In this document: in pieces, positions 31,777 to 40,507 of the stretch
How the letters are laid out: the number at the start of each line of letters is the position of its first letter
Numbering within the stretch: position 1 is the first letter of the stretch
The notes under the pieces: generated by a model
Databases searched by the model: none
What the model was told of the DNA's origin: nothing
Seen by the model: only the letters and a program-made list of their open reading frames with translations
Assembly (NCBI GenBank): GCA_019456075.1
Contig: VRUN01000009.1
Span: 1-40,590, forward strand
DNA: 40,590 nt
Origin: Candidatus Methylomirabilota bacterium
GTDB lineage: Bacteria > Methylomirabilota > Methylomirabilia > Methylomirabilales > CSP1-5
Reading direction: 5' to 3'
Made by a program: the position numbers and the translations under genes

Positions 31777-32901
31777 CTACTCCCCCTCGCGCAGAATCTT
31801 CAGCCGCTTGAGAATCGCCAGAGACGTTGTGCCGATCAAAATCACGGCGTTCAGGTAGAGCGCCCACTGTGCCCATGTCTCACTCGCATACAGGAATTCG
31901 AGGATAGTGGGCAGGCGGTCCTTCACGAACCCTGGCGGACCCGAGTGCACTCTCCCGGCACGGCCGTGAAGGACAATGGAGATTCCATCCTCAACCTGCA
32001 GCGTCTTCAAAAAGAAATCTTTCACATCCTTCACGACCAAGAAGTCCCCCGCGGCGATCTTCACTTCTTTGCTCCCCAGTTCTTCAAACGTAATTTTTCC
32101 TTCTCCGCTGATCACCGTAGATACTCTGTGCCTTCCCTCTAACTGCGTGAAATCCACATCCCCATCAACAGACACATTTTGTTCGACAAGTTTCATGCCC
32201 GGACGGAGTTCGAAGGCCACGGTTATTCCCTCCGGTCGACCCCGAAAGCTCACCACATGCCTCCGGTCAGTTGCAAAGCGTAAGAATTTGGATCCGAAGT
32301 CACCATCGGATGAAACACCGCTGGCTGCGCAGGCACTGCACGAGAGGAGCAGCTGTCTGCCCGCCACAATCGTGCCAGCAGTCCCCTCGCCATCAACGCG
32401 AAGCTTGAGGAAGTTTGGCTCACTTTCGAGCCATGACAGGGTTGCGACGGAGCCAGGAGGAATGGCCAAGTGATTTATCGAGACATCCTGTAAAGTGACG
32501 CTAGAAAAATGGTCCTTGGAGACGATGCGAGTTTCCCCCCGTTTTCCTATTTGCCGCCAGGTGCTTGGGGTACTAGACTTTGGATCAATGGTTGTGGCGT
32601 TTTCAAGAATGCCGAGGCCAAGGTTTACCTCCTGATAACTCACCAGGCTCAAAGCGGATGTGGTGAGACCGCGGAACAGCCCGCTGCCCTGCTCCCCCAT
32701 CTTGAACGACACTCGACTGACCTTCAGGGTGATGTCAACCTCGGCACTCTTCCGCAGGATACCCAATGGGGCCAAGAGGACAGCTGTCGCAGCAAAGGGC
32801 AGGATTAAGAGAAGACGGACGTTCCGAAGTTGCTGTCGCTTTGCATCAGGCTGAGCCTTCGGCGACGCCTGATGGCCCTCTGCGCCTTGGACCTCGGCCA
32901 C
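31777..32901 (-). CDS. Membrane-anchored beta-rich protein, unknown
   Basis: This 374-aa protein starts with GTG at 32901. It has an N-terminal transmembrane segment (about 29-50, VRLLLILPFAATAVLLAPLG), a long beta-rich extracytoplasmic region (60-335) and a C-terminal transmembrane segment (about 345-366, ALYLNAVILIGTTSLAIL) ending in a basic tail. The central region has CSACAAS (possible Cys pair) and a repeated strand pattern, such as FELRPGMKLVEQNVSVDGD. No known family is recognised. It sits between the protease and the secreted protein at 32932 and is probably in one transcript with them. Confidence 0.65.
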   Translation of the reverse strand: MAEVQGAEGHQASPKAQPDAKRQQLRNVRLLLILPFAATAVLLAPLGILRKSAEVDITLKVSRVSFKMGEQGSGLFRGLTTSALSLVSYQEVNLGLGILENATTIDPKSSTPSTWRQIGKRGETRIVSKDHFSSVTLQDVSINHLAIPPGSVATLSWLESEPNFLKLRVDGEGTAGTIVAGRQLLLSCSACAASGVSSDGDFGSKFLRFATDRRHVVSFRGRPEGITVAFELRPGMKLVEQNVSVDGDVDFTQLEGRHRVSTVISGEGKITFEELGSKEVKIAAGDFLVVKDVKDFFLKTLQVEDGISIVLHGRAGRVHSGPPGFVKDRLPTILEFLYASETWAQWALYLNAVILIGTTSLAILKRLKILREGE

Positions 32902-32931
32902 CCCTCTTCCCCCTCCGCCCCCCTCGGGGAC

Positions 32932-33702
32932 TCAAGGTTTGTGAATTTCCGGCTTGTGATAGAACCGGTATTCTCGAATGGGTCCGCCAGTGCGATTTTT
33001 GAACGTCCCTTCGATGTGCAGCCACATCGGTCCTTCCGGAATACCTCGCACCTCGAATTCAACAGGAAAAGGTTCACCCGCTACTTTTTCCCCAACGACA
33101 GGCCAAGTCTTTAGCTCAACACTCTGATTATTGACAATTCGAGAGAGTGAACATGTCACCTTTTTCAGCGTCGCATTTGGCCGCAGATAGATCGTATACT
33201 TCCTGACAGACTGCGGTAACGTTGAATGATAGACGAAGGCCGGGACGATCTCGCCCCCGTTGAGAATCTGCTTGCGGGGCCTGATAACGACGCCAAGGTT
33301 CCACGAACAGACTCCCTCCCTGCTGAGAACATCGCGCGTCGGCCAAGGCCCGAATTCATTCCATGCCCCGGTCTCCCACCTCGCCGGTTTTGACTCCATC
33401 CAATACTGCTTTTGTTCCCGAAGCTCTCGCCCTTGGACGAAGATGTCCCCCGAGTGGCCTGGGAGGAAGAACCGGACTTTTAATGTCACGTCTTGTTTGA
33501 AGGGTTCACTAAATCCAACAAACGATAACAGTTCGAGGTCGGGTCTACCCACCGGAATCTCAATCCGTCCCTCGTACCTATTCCCTCGATCGTTCTGCCT
33601 CCTCCATCTATTGCCTTGAGCAAGGATTTCACCAAAGAGATTAGGGATAAAAATTGCGATCACGAGGAGACAGACCATCTCTGGCTTGATGATTCGCTTC
33701 AT
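32932..33702 (-). CDS. Secreted beta-rich protein, unknown
   Basis: This 256-aa protein has a signal peptide (MKRIIKPEMVCLLVIAIFIP, ending near ILAQG). The mature part is beta-rich and aromatic with RPDLELLSFVGFSEPFKQDV, RFFLPGHSGDIFVQGRE, WNEFGPWPTRDVL and PEGPMWLHIEGTFKNR. I recognise no family. It is the first gene of the three-gene minus-strand cassette, upstream of the membrane protein and the protease. Its DNA is visibly more AT-rich than the flanking M28 peptidase gene. Confidence 0.65.
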   Translation of the reverse strand: MKRIIKPEMVCLLVIAIFIPNLFGEILAQGNRWRRQNDRGNRYEGRIEIPVGRPDLELLSFVGFSEPFKQDVTLKVRFFLPGHSGDIFVQGRELREQKQYWMESKPARWETGAWNEFGPWPTRDVLSREGVCSWNLGVVIRPRKQILNGGEIVPAFVYHSTLPQSVRKYTIYLRPNATLKKVTCSLSRIVNNQSVELKTWPVVGEKVAGEPFPVEFEVRGIPEGPMWLHIEGTFKNRTGGPIREYRFYHKPEIHKP

Positions 33703-33813
33703 CGTGCACCTTTGAACGGAAGACCGTTAATCCCCCCCCGCGGTCCGAACACGACCCTTTTCCGCCAGACGCGGGATCAACATACCCGGGGGAAGGATGG
33801 TCTGTCAAGGAAG

Positions 33814-33938
33814 GTCAGCGGCGGCGTTCCAACGTGGTGGTGCCGCGCACCGCCTGACCGTTGCGCAGAAACACGACCTCGACCTTATCCCCGGCCCGCT
33901 TCGATCGCAGGACAAACACCAGGTCGTGAAGATTCTTG
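33814..33938 (-). repeat. 125-bp direct repeat, copy 2 (end of M28 peptidase gene)
   Basis: This is the source copy of the repeat at 30418-30542. It encodes the last 40 or so residues of the M28 peptidase. The two copies are in the same orientation and bracket the three-gene cassette. Confidence 0.88.
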
Positions 33939-35677
33939 ATGCGAACCCCTCCCATTTCCACGAGGATATCCCCACCGCGCAAGCCGGCCCTTTCTGCCGG
34001 GCTTCCCGGACGGACCCCACTCAGTCGGACCCCCTCCTCGTCCGGAGATCCGAAATCGGGGATCGAGCCAAAGTAAGCCCCATAGCCGCGCCCGCCCCCC
34101 GCACGACGGGGCTCCTTGACCTCAACGTAGGTGACCGGTTCGGGCCGATTGGCCAAACGGTCGATGACCTGATACACCAGCCGGGTCACATCCGCGAGTC
34201 CCTTCCCATTGATTTTGTCGATGGTGTCCGAAGGCCGATGGTAGTCGGTGTGGGGCCCGGTGAAGAAAAAGAGGACCGGAACCTTTCGGGAGTAGAAACT
34301 GGTGTGATCCGAAGGACCGTATCCGTCCCCGCCGAGCTTGAGGGTGAGATCGAGGTACCGATTGACCTCCTCGATCAGGTCGGCAAACTCCTTCCCCGTT
34401 TTGACCCCGAAAATATACAGTGTGCGATTTGTGAGGCGGCCAATCATGTCGAGGTTGATCATCGCCACGGTCCTTTGCAACTGGATCGGGGGCGATTCCT
34501 CGTAGTGGGAGGAGCCAACGATTCCTAGCTCCTCGGCAGAAAAGGCGGCAAAGATCAAGGTTCGCTTCGCCCCACCGCGCCTCGCAAAGGCCCTGGCGAG
34601 CAGGATCAGGCCCGCCGTTCCCGACGCATTGTCATCGGCGCCGGGGTGAATCTCCCCATATCGAGAGGGGGCCAGGGAGTACTCCCCCCCGAGCCCCAGG
34701 TGATCGTAATGTGCCCCGACGACGATGGCGGTTCCTCCTAAGACCGGATCTGACCCCGGAAGGACCCCAATGATGTTGACAGTTGTTCCCCGCTCTTCAA
34801 TGAGCTCCACCCGGATCGCCAGACGGACCGTTGGGATGAGGACAGTTTGGGGTGTCACGGTCTGATCGATGTCCTGCTGTAACTGAATCAAGGTTTTCCC
34901 GGTGCCCTTGAGGAGTTGCTCGGCCACACGCCGCCTGGCGTTAATCGCAACGATGCCAGCCCGGCTTCCGCCCGCCACCCCTCGGATGGCAAAGAGTTCT
35001 TCCCGCTCCCCCTGGTGCCCTAACGGATCTTCCACAACAATTATGGCCCCGGCCCCGTGTTCCCGAGCATTGATCGCCTTGTAGCGGACCTCGGTGTACC
35101 GATAGGCGTTGGGATCTCGAAAGGAGCTCTTTTCGTCCTTCTCTCGCGGCTCATGGGTCATGATAAGGACGATCTTGCCCGTCACATCGATCCCGGCATA
35201 GTCATCGTAGTTCAGCTCGGGTGCAGTGATCCCGTACCCCGCAAAGACGATTTCTCCTTCCACCACCCCATCCTCGGAGAAACCAAAGGGGGTAAAAAGG
35301 TTGTCGGGGATGGTCTCTGATCCTTTCTGGTCAGATCCCTCTCGCACCACACGCAACCGGGTCTTTGGCCCGACCTTCACCCCGGTGATCACGGCGAAGG
35401 ACTGCCGGTATCCTTGCGTCCCGCCCGGTTTGAGCCCCACCCGTTGAAATTCCCGGGTAATGTGATCCGCTGCCCGCTCAATCCCCGGGGTCCCCACCCC
35501 CCGGCCGGTCATAGCCGGCGATGCCAGAACCCGGATCTGCTCGAGCAGAGCGGCCGCCGTAATCGTCTCTTGCGGTGCGGAGGCGGCAATCAGGAAGGGA
35601 ACAAGAGGTATCCAAAGTCTCCGCCAACCCTGACGGACTGAACCATGAACCTTGAACCCTGAACGCGTTCTTCTCAT
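33815..35677 (-). CDS. M28 family zinc aminopeptidase with PA and PDZ domains
   Basis: This 620-aa exported protein has a hydrophobic N-terminal segment (about 20-35), then a PA (protease-associated) insert (about 130-270). The M28 catalytic domain (about 300-500) has VGAHYDHLG, HPGADDNASGTAG, FAAFSAEELGIVGS, INLDMIGR and HTDYHRPSDT, which hold the two zinc ligand sets. A PDZ domain follows (about 545-615), GVRLSGVRPGSPAERAGL through NLHDLVFVL. It probably trims peptides from the N-terminus in the periplasm or outside. Its ATG overlaps the nth stop by 4 bp, so it is read together with nth. Confidence 0.9.
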   Translation of the reverse strand: MRRTRSGFKVHGSVRQGWRRLWIPLVPFLIAASAPQETITAAALLEQIRVLASPAMTGRGVGTPGIERAADHITREFQRVGLKPGGTQGYRQSFAVITGVKVGPKTRLRVVREGSDQKGSETIPDNLFTPFGFSEDGVVEGEIVFAGYGITAPELNYDDYAGIDVTGKIVLIMTHEPREKDEKSSFRDPNAYRYTEVRYKAINAREHGAGAIIVVEDPLGHQGEREELFAIRGVAGGSRAGIVAINARRRVAEQLLKGTGKTLIQLQQDIDQTVTPQTVLIPTVRLAIRVELIEERGTTVNIIGVLPGSDPVLGGTAIVVGAHYDHLGLGGEYSLAPSRYGEIHPGADDNASGTAGLILLARAFARRGGAKRTLIFAAFSAEELGIVGSSHYEESPPIQLQRTVAMINLDMIGRLTNRTLYIFGVKTGKEFADLIEEVNRYLDLTLKLGGDGYGPSDHTSFYSRKVPVLFFFTGPHTDYHRPSDTIDKINGKGLADVTRLVYQVIDRLANRPEPVTYVEVKEPRRAGGGRGYGAYFGSIPDFGSPDEEGVRLSGVRPGSPAERAGLRGGDILVEMGGVRIKNLHDLVFVLRSKRAGDKVEVVFLRNGQAVRGTTTLERRR

Positions 35678-36330
35678 CGACTCCTCGTGACTCCCACTCT
35701 GGCGCAGTGCCGCTCTACGGGGCAGCGGCTACAGAGGGGGGAAATCGGCTTGCAGATGTTTTGGCCGAAGCTCACGAGCAGGTCATTAAAGACGATCCAG
35801 TGCCGCCGGGGGAGCTTGCGTCGCAAAGCCTGTTCCGTCTCTTCCGGCGTTCGGGTCTTCACGTACCCCCAACGGTTTGAAATCCGATGGACATGGGTGT
35901 CCACGCAGATCCCCGGCTTGCCATAGCCGGTAGAGACCACTAAATTGGCCGTCTTCCGGCCGACTCCCTTCAGCTTCAAGAGCTCATCGAGACTGTCTGG
36001 AACCTGGCCCCCGTACTGATCGATCAGAGTTCGGCAGACCCCCCGGATCACCTTGGCTTTGGTTCGGTAAAAGCCCACCGGATAAATGAGCCGCGCGATC
36101 GTTCCCTCGCGGAGCTGGAGCATCTTTGCCGGAGTGTCGGCGCGGCGGAAGAGGCGCGCGGACGCGACAGCGGTCACCTTATCCTTGGTGCGGAGACTCA
36201 GGAGACACGAGACAAGGATGCGAAAGGGGTCCTGGAAATCCTCAGCCACTTGTCCCACGGCGGTCAGATTCCATCGACCCACTTCTCGCTTCAGGGCGCG
36301 AATGATCGCGTTAATGTCCGTCTCTTTCAT
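35674..36330 (-). CDS. nth: Endonuclease III (DNA glycosylase/AP lyase)
   Basis: Nth removes oxidised pyrimidines from DNA and cuts at the abasic site. The 218-aa protein has the helix-hairpin-helix LKGVGRKTANLV with catalytic Lys126, the catalytic Asp144 in ICVDTHVHR, and the iron-sulfur ligands Cys193, Cys200, Cys203 and Cys209. These make a full [4Fe-4S] site. GGGGAG is 6 bp before the ATG at 36330; an upstream extension to 36393 is not supported by similarity. Its stop overlaps the start of the M28 peptidase gene. Confidence 0.95.
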   Translation of the reverse strand: MKETDINAIIRALKREVGRWNLTAVGQVAEDFQDPFRILVSCLLSLRTKDKVTAVASARLFRRADTPAKMLQLREGTIARLIYPVGFYRTKAKVIRGVCRTLIDQYGGQVPDSLDELLKLKGVGRKTANLVVSTGYGKPGICVDTHVHRISNRWGYVKTRTPEETEQALRRKLPRRHWIVFNDLLVSFGQNICKPISPLCSRCPVERHCARVGVTRSR

Positions 36331-36429
36331 CGAAGTCTCCCCAAGGAGGCGTTCATCATATCCAAGAGGGCCGGAGGGGACAACGCCTTTCACGGAAAGC
36401 CTGCGGGTTCCTGAAAGGTCCGAAGTGTG

Positions 36430-36458
36430 TTGCTACGGGGCAGGGCGAACCGTATAAT
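36430..36458 (+). promoter_or_regulatory. Predicted sigma-70 promoter of the amidohydrolase gene
   Basis: TTGCTA (36430-36435) and TATAAT (36453-36458) are 17 bp apart; the -10 is a perfect consensus. It lies in the divergent gap from nth. Confidence 0.65.
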
Positions 36459-36503
36459 ACGGGCCGGCGTTTGGATGAGAAGTGCCTCGGCGTGGAGGAT
36501 GTG

Positions 36504-37433
36504 ATGCAGACCCCGTTCGGCGAGATCCCGGTCATTGATGTACATGCCCACTTCTTTTCACACCGCTTCTTCGCCACGCTGGCAGCCGAGCTGCCCGAGG
36601 CTCCATCGGAGGCGGACATCTACCCGGCCCTGCAAAAGCGCCTCCCCTGGGAGTTTCCCGAGGCCGACCCGGTCCGCCTCGGCAAGCGCTGGGTGGCCGA
36701 GATGGACCGGCACGGGATTAGCCGGATGGTGTTGATCGCGAGTGTTCCGGGCGACGAGGAGTCGGTCGCGGCGGCGGCCCAGGCTTACCCCGAACGCATC
36801 ATCACCTACTTCATGGTGAATCCCACGGCGGAAGGGGCAGCAGGTCGGGTCAAGCGGGCGTTCGCCGACCTGGGGGTCAAAGGCGTGACCCTCTTCCCGG
36901 CCATGCACCGCTTCCACGTTTGGGACCCCCGCCTGCACCCCATCTATGAAACAGTCGCCGCGCATGGCGGCATCGTCTTTGTCCACTGCGGCCACCTGAA
37001 AATCGGGATCCGGGACACGCTTGGCCTTCCCAGCCGCTTTGAAATGCGCTTCGCCAATCCAGTGGACCTCCACGGCGTGGCCAAGGCCTTCCCCAACCTC
37101 CCCTTCGTCATCCCACATTTTGGGTGTGGCTACTTCCGCGAGCTCCTGCTCATCGCCGATCAGTGCGCGAACATCTACACCGACACGTCGAGTTCCAACG
37201 ACTGGGTGCGATTCATGCCGTACCCCCTCGACCTCAGCGCCCTCTTTGTCAAGACCCTGCAAGTCTTGGGGCCAGAGCGGATCCTCTTTGGAACTGATTC
37301 AAGTTTCTTCCCCCGCGGCTGGCGGAAGGATGTCTTCGATGCACAGATCGGGGTCCTCCAAACGCTGCAAGTCCCTTCACCTCACGTTGCCCAGATGCTC
37401 GGCGGGAATATGACCCGCCTCCTGGGCCGATAG
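36504..37433 (+). CDS. Amidohydrolase family protein (TIM-barrel, metal-dependent)
   Basis: This 309-aa protein belongs to the amidohydrolase-2 group. Metal-binding residues are in VIDVHAHFFSH (His14, His16), a mid-barrel HCGH, IPHFGCGY and a late FGTDSSFFPRG. The group includes decarboxylases such as ACMSD and lactonases, and the substrate here cannot be read from sequence. GGAGG lies 5 bp before the ATG at 36504. An ATG at 36471 exists but has no ribosome binding site. Confidence 0.85.
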   Translation: MQTPFGEIPVIDVHAHFFSHRFFATLAAELPEAPSEADIYPALQKRLPWEFPEADPVRLGKRWVAEMDRHGISRMVLIASVPGDEESVAAAAQAYPERIITYFMVNPTAEGAAGRVKRAFADLGVKGVTLFPAMHRFHVWDPRLHPIYETVAAHGGIVFVHCGHLKIGIRDTLGLPSRFEMRFANPVDLHGVAKAFPNLPFVIPHFGCGYFRELLLIADQCANIYTDTSSSNDWVRFMPYPLDLSALFVKTLQVLGPERILFGTDSSFFPRGWRKDVFDAQIGVLQTLQVPSPHVAQMLGGNMTRLLGR

Positions 37434-37674
37434 CTTCCCGTCACCCTCCACTGGTAGCCTCCATAACTCTTTCGGCCTGGCTGACTACATCCTGACCCCA
37501 AAGGTCTAATCGTCACCCGAGGGCTGCTCCTCTTCCGAGCCCCCCGGGTCAATATTCTGGGCCAATCGGCACCCGTGTGAGAGCGAGCAAATGGCCTATT
37601 GACGCGGAGATTCGGGTTTGGTCCGATCTTTGCACCCCTACTCTGAACGCTCGGCGCAGCACTAGGAGTCTAGG

Positions 37675-39072
37675 ATGAAGGTCGATCCCCGGAAGATCAA
37701 GATCCTCGGAGTGGACGATGACCCCGCTTCCCTGGAGGTGCTCAAGACAATCCTTCAGGCCCACGGCTATCAGGTGCTCACCGCAGGCAGCGGTAAGGAG
37801 GGGCTTGCCATCGTCCATGCACTCCCCGTTGACCTCGTCATCACGGATCTCCGGATGCCGGTCATGGACGGCCTGGCATTTCTGAAGGCGATCCACAGCA
37901 GCTTTCCCAGCCTGTCGGTGATCATCACTTCCGCGTACGCCTCGATCGACTCCGCCGTTGAAGCCATCAAGATGGGAGCCTACGCCTATCTCACCAAGCC
38001 AATCACAAGCGAGCGGGTCCTGCATCTCGTGGGCCGGGCGATCGATGAGCAGCAGCTGCGCCAAGAGAACCTCTATCTGCGGCGCCAGCTCGAGGAGCGG
38101 CACCAGTTTGACAACATTCTTGGCAAGAGCCCCCACATGCAGGAGATCTTCCGACTCATCGAGGACCTCGAGGGGAGCGATGCCACAGTGCTCATCCAGG
38201 GGAATACCGGGACCGGCAAGGAGCTCATCGCTCGAGCGCTCCATTTCCACAGTCCCCGAAAGGAGCGCCCCTTCTTGGCGGTCAACTGCGGGGGATTGAC
38301 CGAGACCCTCCTCGAGAGCGAGCTGTTTGGGCACATCAAGGGCGCCTTCACCGGCGCCACCGCCAACAAACGTGGTCTCTTCAGGGAGGCAGATTGCGGA
38401 ACCCTTTTCCTAGACGAGATCAGCGAAACCAGCGCCGGCATGCAGGTCAGACTCTTACGCGCGACCCAAGAGGGAGAGATCAAGCCGGTGGGTGTGGAAC
38501 AGCCGCTCAGGGTGGATGTTCGGATCATCGCTGCCACCAACCAGGACCTGGCCCAGGCGATGGCGGCGGGGCGTTTCCGGCCGGACCTCTACTACCGGCT
38601 CAACGTCATCGGCATCCACCTGCCCGATCTGAGGGAGCGCCGTGAGGACATTCCGCCCCTGGCCGAGCACTTCCTTGAACGGTACAGGAAGCGGCTGAAG
38701 AAGAAAGAGCTCCGCGAGATCTCTCCGGAGGCGCTGGCGGTGCTTCTCGACTATGAGTGGCCGGGCAATGTCCGGGAACTGGAAAACTGCATCGAACGGG
38801 CCGTGGTGTTGACCCGGGGCGAGGCCATTGGGCCCGAGCATCTTCCCGGGAGTCTCCGACACCTGACCCCCGAACGGTCCATCACCTTTGCCGTGGGGAC
38901 CTCGCTGGAGGTGATGGAGCGCCAAGCCCTGCTGGCCACTCTGCGCGAGGTGAAGGGAAACAAGGCCGCAGCCGCCCGCCTCCTGGGGATCTCTCAGCGC
39001 ACCCTGTATCGGAAGATCAAAACCTACGGGCTGGACCGTCTCCTCCAGGACATAATGTCCCGGACCGAGTAA
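37675..39072 (+). CDS. NtrC-type sigma-54-dependent response regulator
   Basis: This 465-aa protein has a receiver domain (1-120) with the acidic cluster VDDDP, phosphoacceptor Asp58 and Lys108, then a sigma-54 AAA+ domain (about 145-380) with P-loop GNTGTGKE (176-183), GAFTGA loop (223-228) and GTLFLDEIS. It ends in a Fis-type helix-turn-helix (NKAAAARLLGISQRTLYRKI). All residues needed for phosphorylation and sigma-54 contact are intact. No histidine kinase is adjacent, so it is an orphan. I did not find a convincing sigma-54 (-24/-12) promoter in the window. Confidence 0.92.
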   Translation: MKVDPRKIKILGVDDDPASLEVLKTILQAHGYQVLTAGSGKEGLAIVHALPVDLVITDLRMPVMDGLAFLKAIHSSFPSLSVIITSAYASIDSAVEAIKMGAYAYLTKPITSERVLHLVGRAIDEQQLRQENLYLRRQLEERHQFDNILGKSPHMQEIFRLIEDLEGSDATVLIQGNTGTGKELIARALHFHSPRKERPFLAVNCGGLTETLLESELFGHIKGAFTGATANKRGLFREADCGTLFLDEISETSAGMQVRLLRATQEGEIKPVGVEQPLRVDVRIIAATNQDLAQAMAAGRFRPDLYYRLNVIGIHLPDLRERREDIPPLAEHFLERYRKRLKKKELREISPEALAVLLDYEWPGNVRELENCIERAVVLTRGEAIGPEHLPGSLRHLTPERSITFAVGTSLEVMERQALLATLREVKGNKAAAARLLGISQRTLYRKIKTYGLDRLLQDIMSRTE

Positions 39073-39112
39073 TTCCTTCACCACGACCGACTCGAATGAT
39101 AACGCCGCTTCC

Positions 39113-40033
39113 TTATTCGGCCGTGCCCGATGTGGCCGCCGCTTCCTTCAACTGCACCTGGAACGGTTTGGTGGCCTCCCCCACATAGATCGAGCGATGA
39201 GGGAAGGGAATCTCGATCCCCTCGGCGTCAAAGGCCTTCTTCAGTCGGCGGCGATACTCCCGCCCCACGCCCCACTGTTGAATCGGAAGCGTCTTGAGCC
39301 GAGCCTTTATAATCACTGCGGAATCCGCGAATTCATCCACCCCGAAAATCTCAATGGGTTCCAGGATCATCGGGCCTAGGGTAGGATCCTGTCGCAGCTC
39401 ATCGCCCACGCGCCGCATGACCTCGACAACGTGGTCGGTGTCCTCCTTGTACGCCACGCCCACATCCATGACATAACCCGACCACACCTTTGTCATGTTG
39501 GACAGCGTATTGATCGTGCCGTTAGGAAAGATGTGGACAATCCCCGAAAGGTCCCGAAGCACGATGGTTCGGAAGGTGATCACCTCGACGAGCCCCCCTG
39601 TCCCGTTGACGATAGCGACATCGCCGACCCGCACCTGGTCTTCCAGCACCAGGAAGAATCAGCTGATCAGGTCGCGGACGAGGTTCTGCGCGCCAAAGCC
39701 TACAGCCAGCCCCATAATCCCGGCACCGGCCAGGATCGGGGTGACGTTCAATCCGATTTGCTCCAGCGTAATGATCACAACCACCGCCCACAGGCCGACG
39801 AGCGCGATCGTGCGGAGCATGCCTACCAATGTCGATACCCGTTTTTTCGCTGCCCCGGGAACAGCCTCGGTCCTCTCTCCCGCCATAATGAGCGCCGACT
39901 CGAGACGACCTAGGCCAAGCCGGAGAAGGCGGGCGCCGACATAGCCCGCAATCAGGATTAATCCTATGCGGAGCGCGGCTGCCCCCGTGTTGACCAGAAA
40001 CGGCGTGAGCGTCTCCATAGATATTTCCGTCAT
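39113..40033 (-). pseudogene. mscS: MscS-family mechanosensitive channel interrupted by in-frame TGA
   Basis: Read from ATG at 40033 (GGGAGGGG upstream), codon 125 (39661-39659) is TGA. Before it the protein reads through VGFGAQNLVRDLIS; after it the same frame continues FFLVLEDQVRVGDVAIV to the stop at 39113, giving 306 codons in all. MscS proteins normally have Gly here (LISGFF). The N-terminal part has membrane helices, and the C-terminal part has the cytoplasmic beta and alpha-beta domains. A GGA to TGA change would produce the stop. This could be a nonsense mutation, a sequencing error or a recoded codon. The product, if full, is a turgor-release channel. Confidence 0.8.
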
Positions 40034-40246
40034 TGCGTTCCCCTCCCTTTCCGACGAGATCTGCGTCCTGTGTTTCCATCGGGGGCGATACCACCCCGCC
40101 GACACGTGCTCTGATTTCTTGCAGACCAGATCATGGACGTCAAAACGTTTACCCTGAAGGGACCTCGGATCCGTGAGAACAGAGATAGGAAGATGGATGC
40201 GAAGATCTGTTGGGGGTCGGTGATCAACAAAAGGGGCAGGGTCCTT

Positions 40247-40441
40247 TCAGCCGATCCCTAAGGCCTGGAGGAGGGATAGCAACGAGGGCCCCAAGAGGGC
40301 CAGGGTCAGGAGGGTGGCAACGCCCAGAAGTAGCCACGGGAGCCGCCGTCTCCAGCGCTCACGGCGAATGTGCTGGTGGGCGAGAGCCCGGCGTCGTTCC
40401 TCGTCTCTTAGGCGCTGATATTCTCCGGCGGGAATGGGCAT
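40247..40441 (-). CDS. Small single-pass membrane protein (64 aa), unknown
   Basis: The ATG at 40441 has GGCGGAG upstream. The product has a charged, Arg-rich N-terminal half (MPIPAGEYQRLRDEERRRAL, then HQHIRRERWRRR) and a hydrophobic C-terminal helix (LPWLLLGVATLLTLALLGPSLL). The many positive charges before the helix predict the N-terminus inside. No family is recognised. Confidence 0.6.
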   Translation of the reverse strand: MPIPAGEYQRLRDEERRRALAHQHIRRERWRRRLPWLLLGVATLLTLALLGPSLLSLLQALGIG

Positions 40442-40507
40442 GACCGTTCTCCGCCTTCCTTCTACCACGGGCCTCCGACCCTGTCAAGGCGACGGCCGCG
40501 TCTCCCC

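Noticed and set aside
39113-40033. Selenocysteine as the leading explanation for the mscS UGA
   Set aside because: The residue is a structural Gly in the family, the possible hairpin loop lies too close to the UGA for a typical bacterial SECIS, and GGA to TGA needs only one change. Kept as a check, not a claim.
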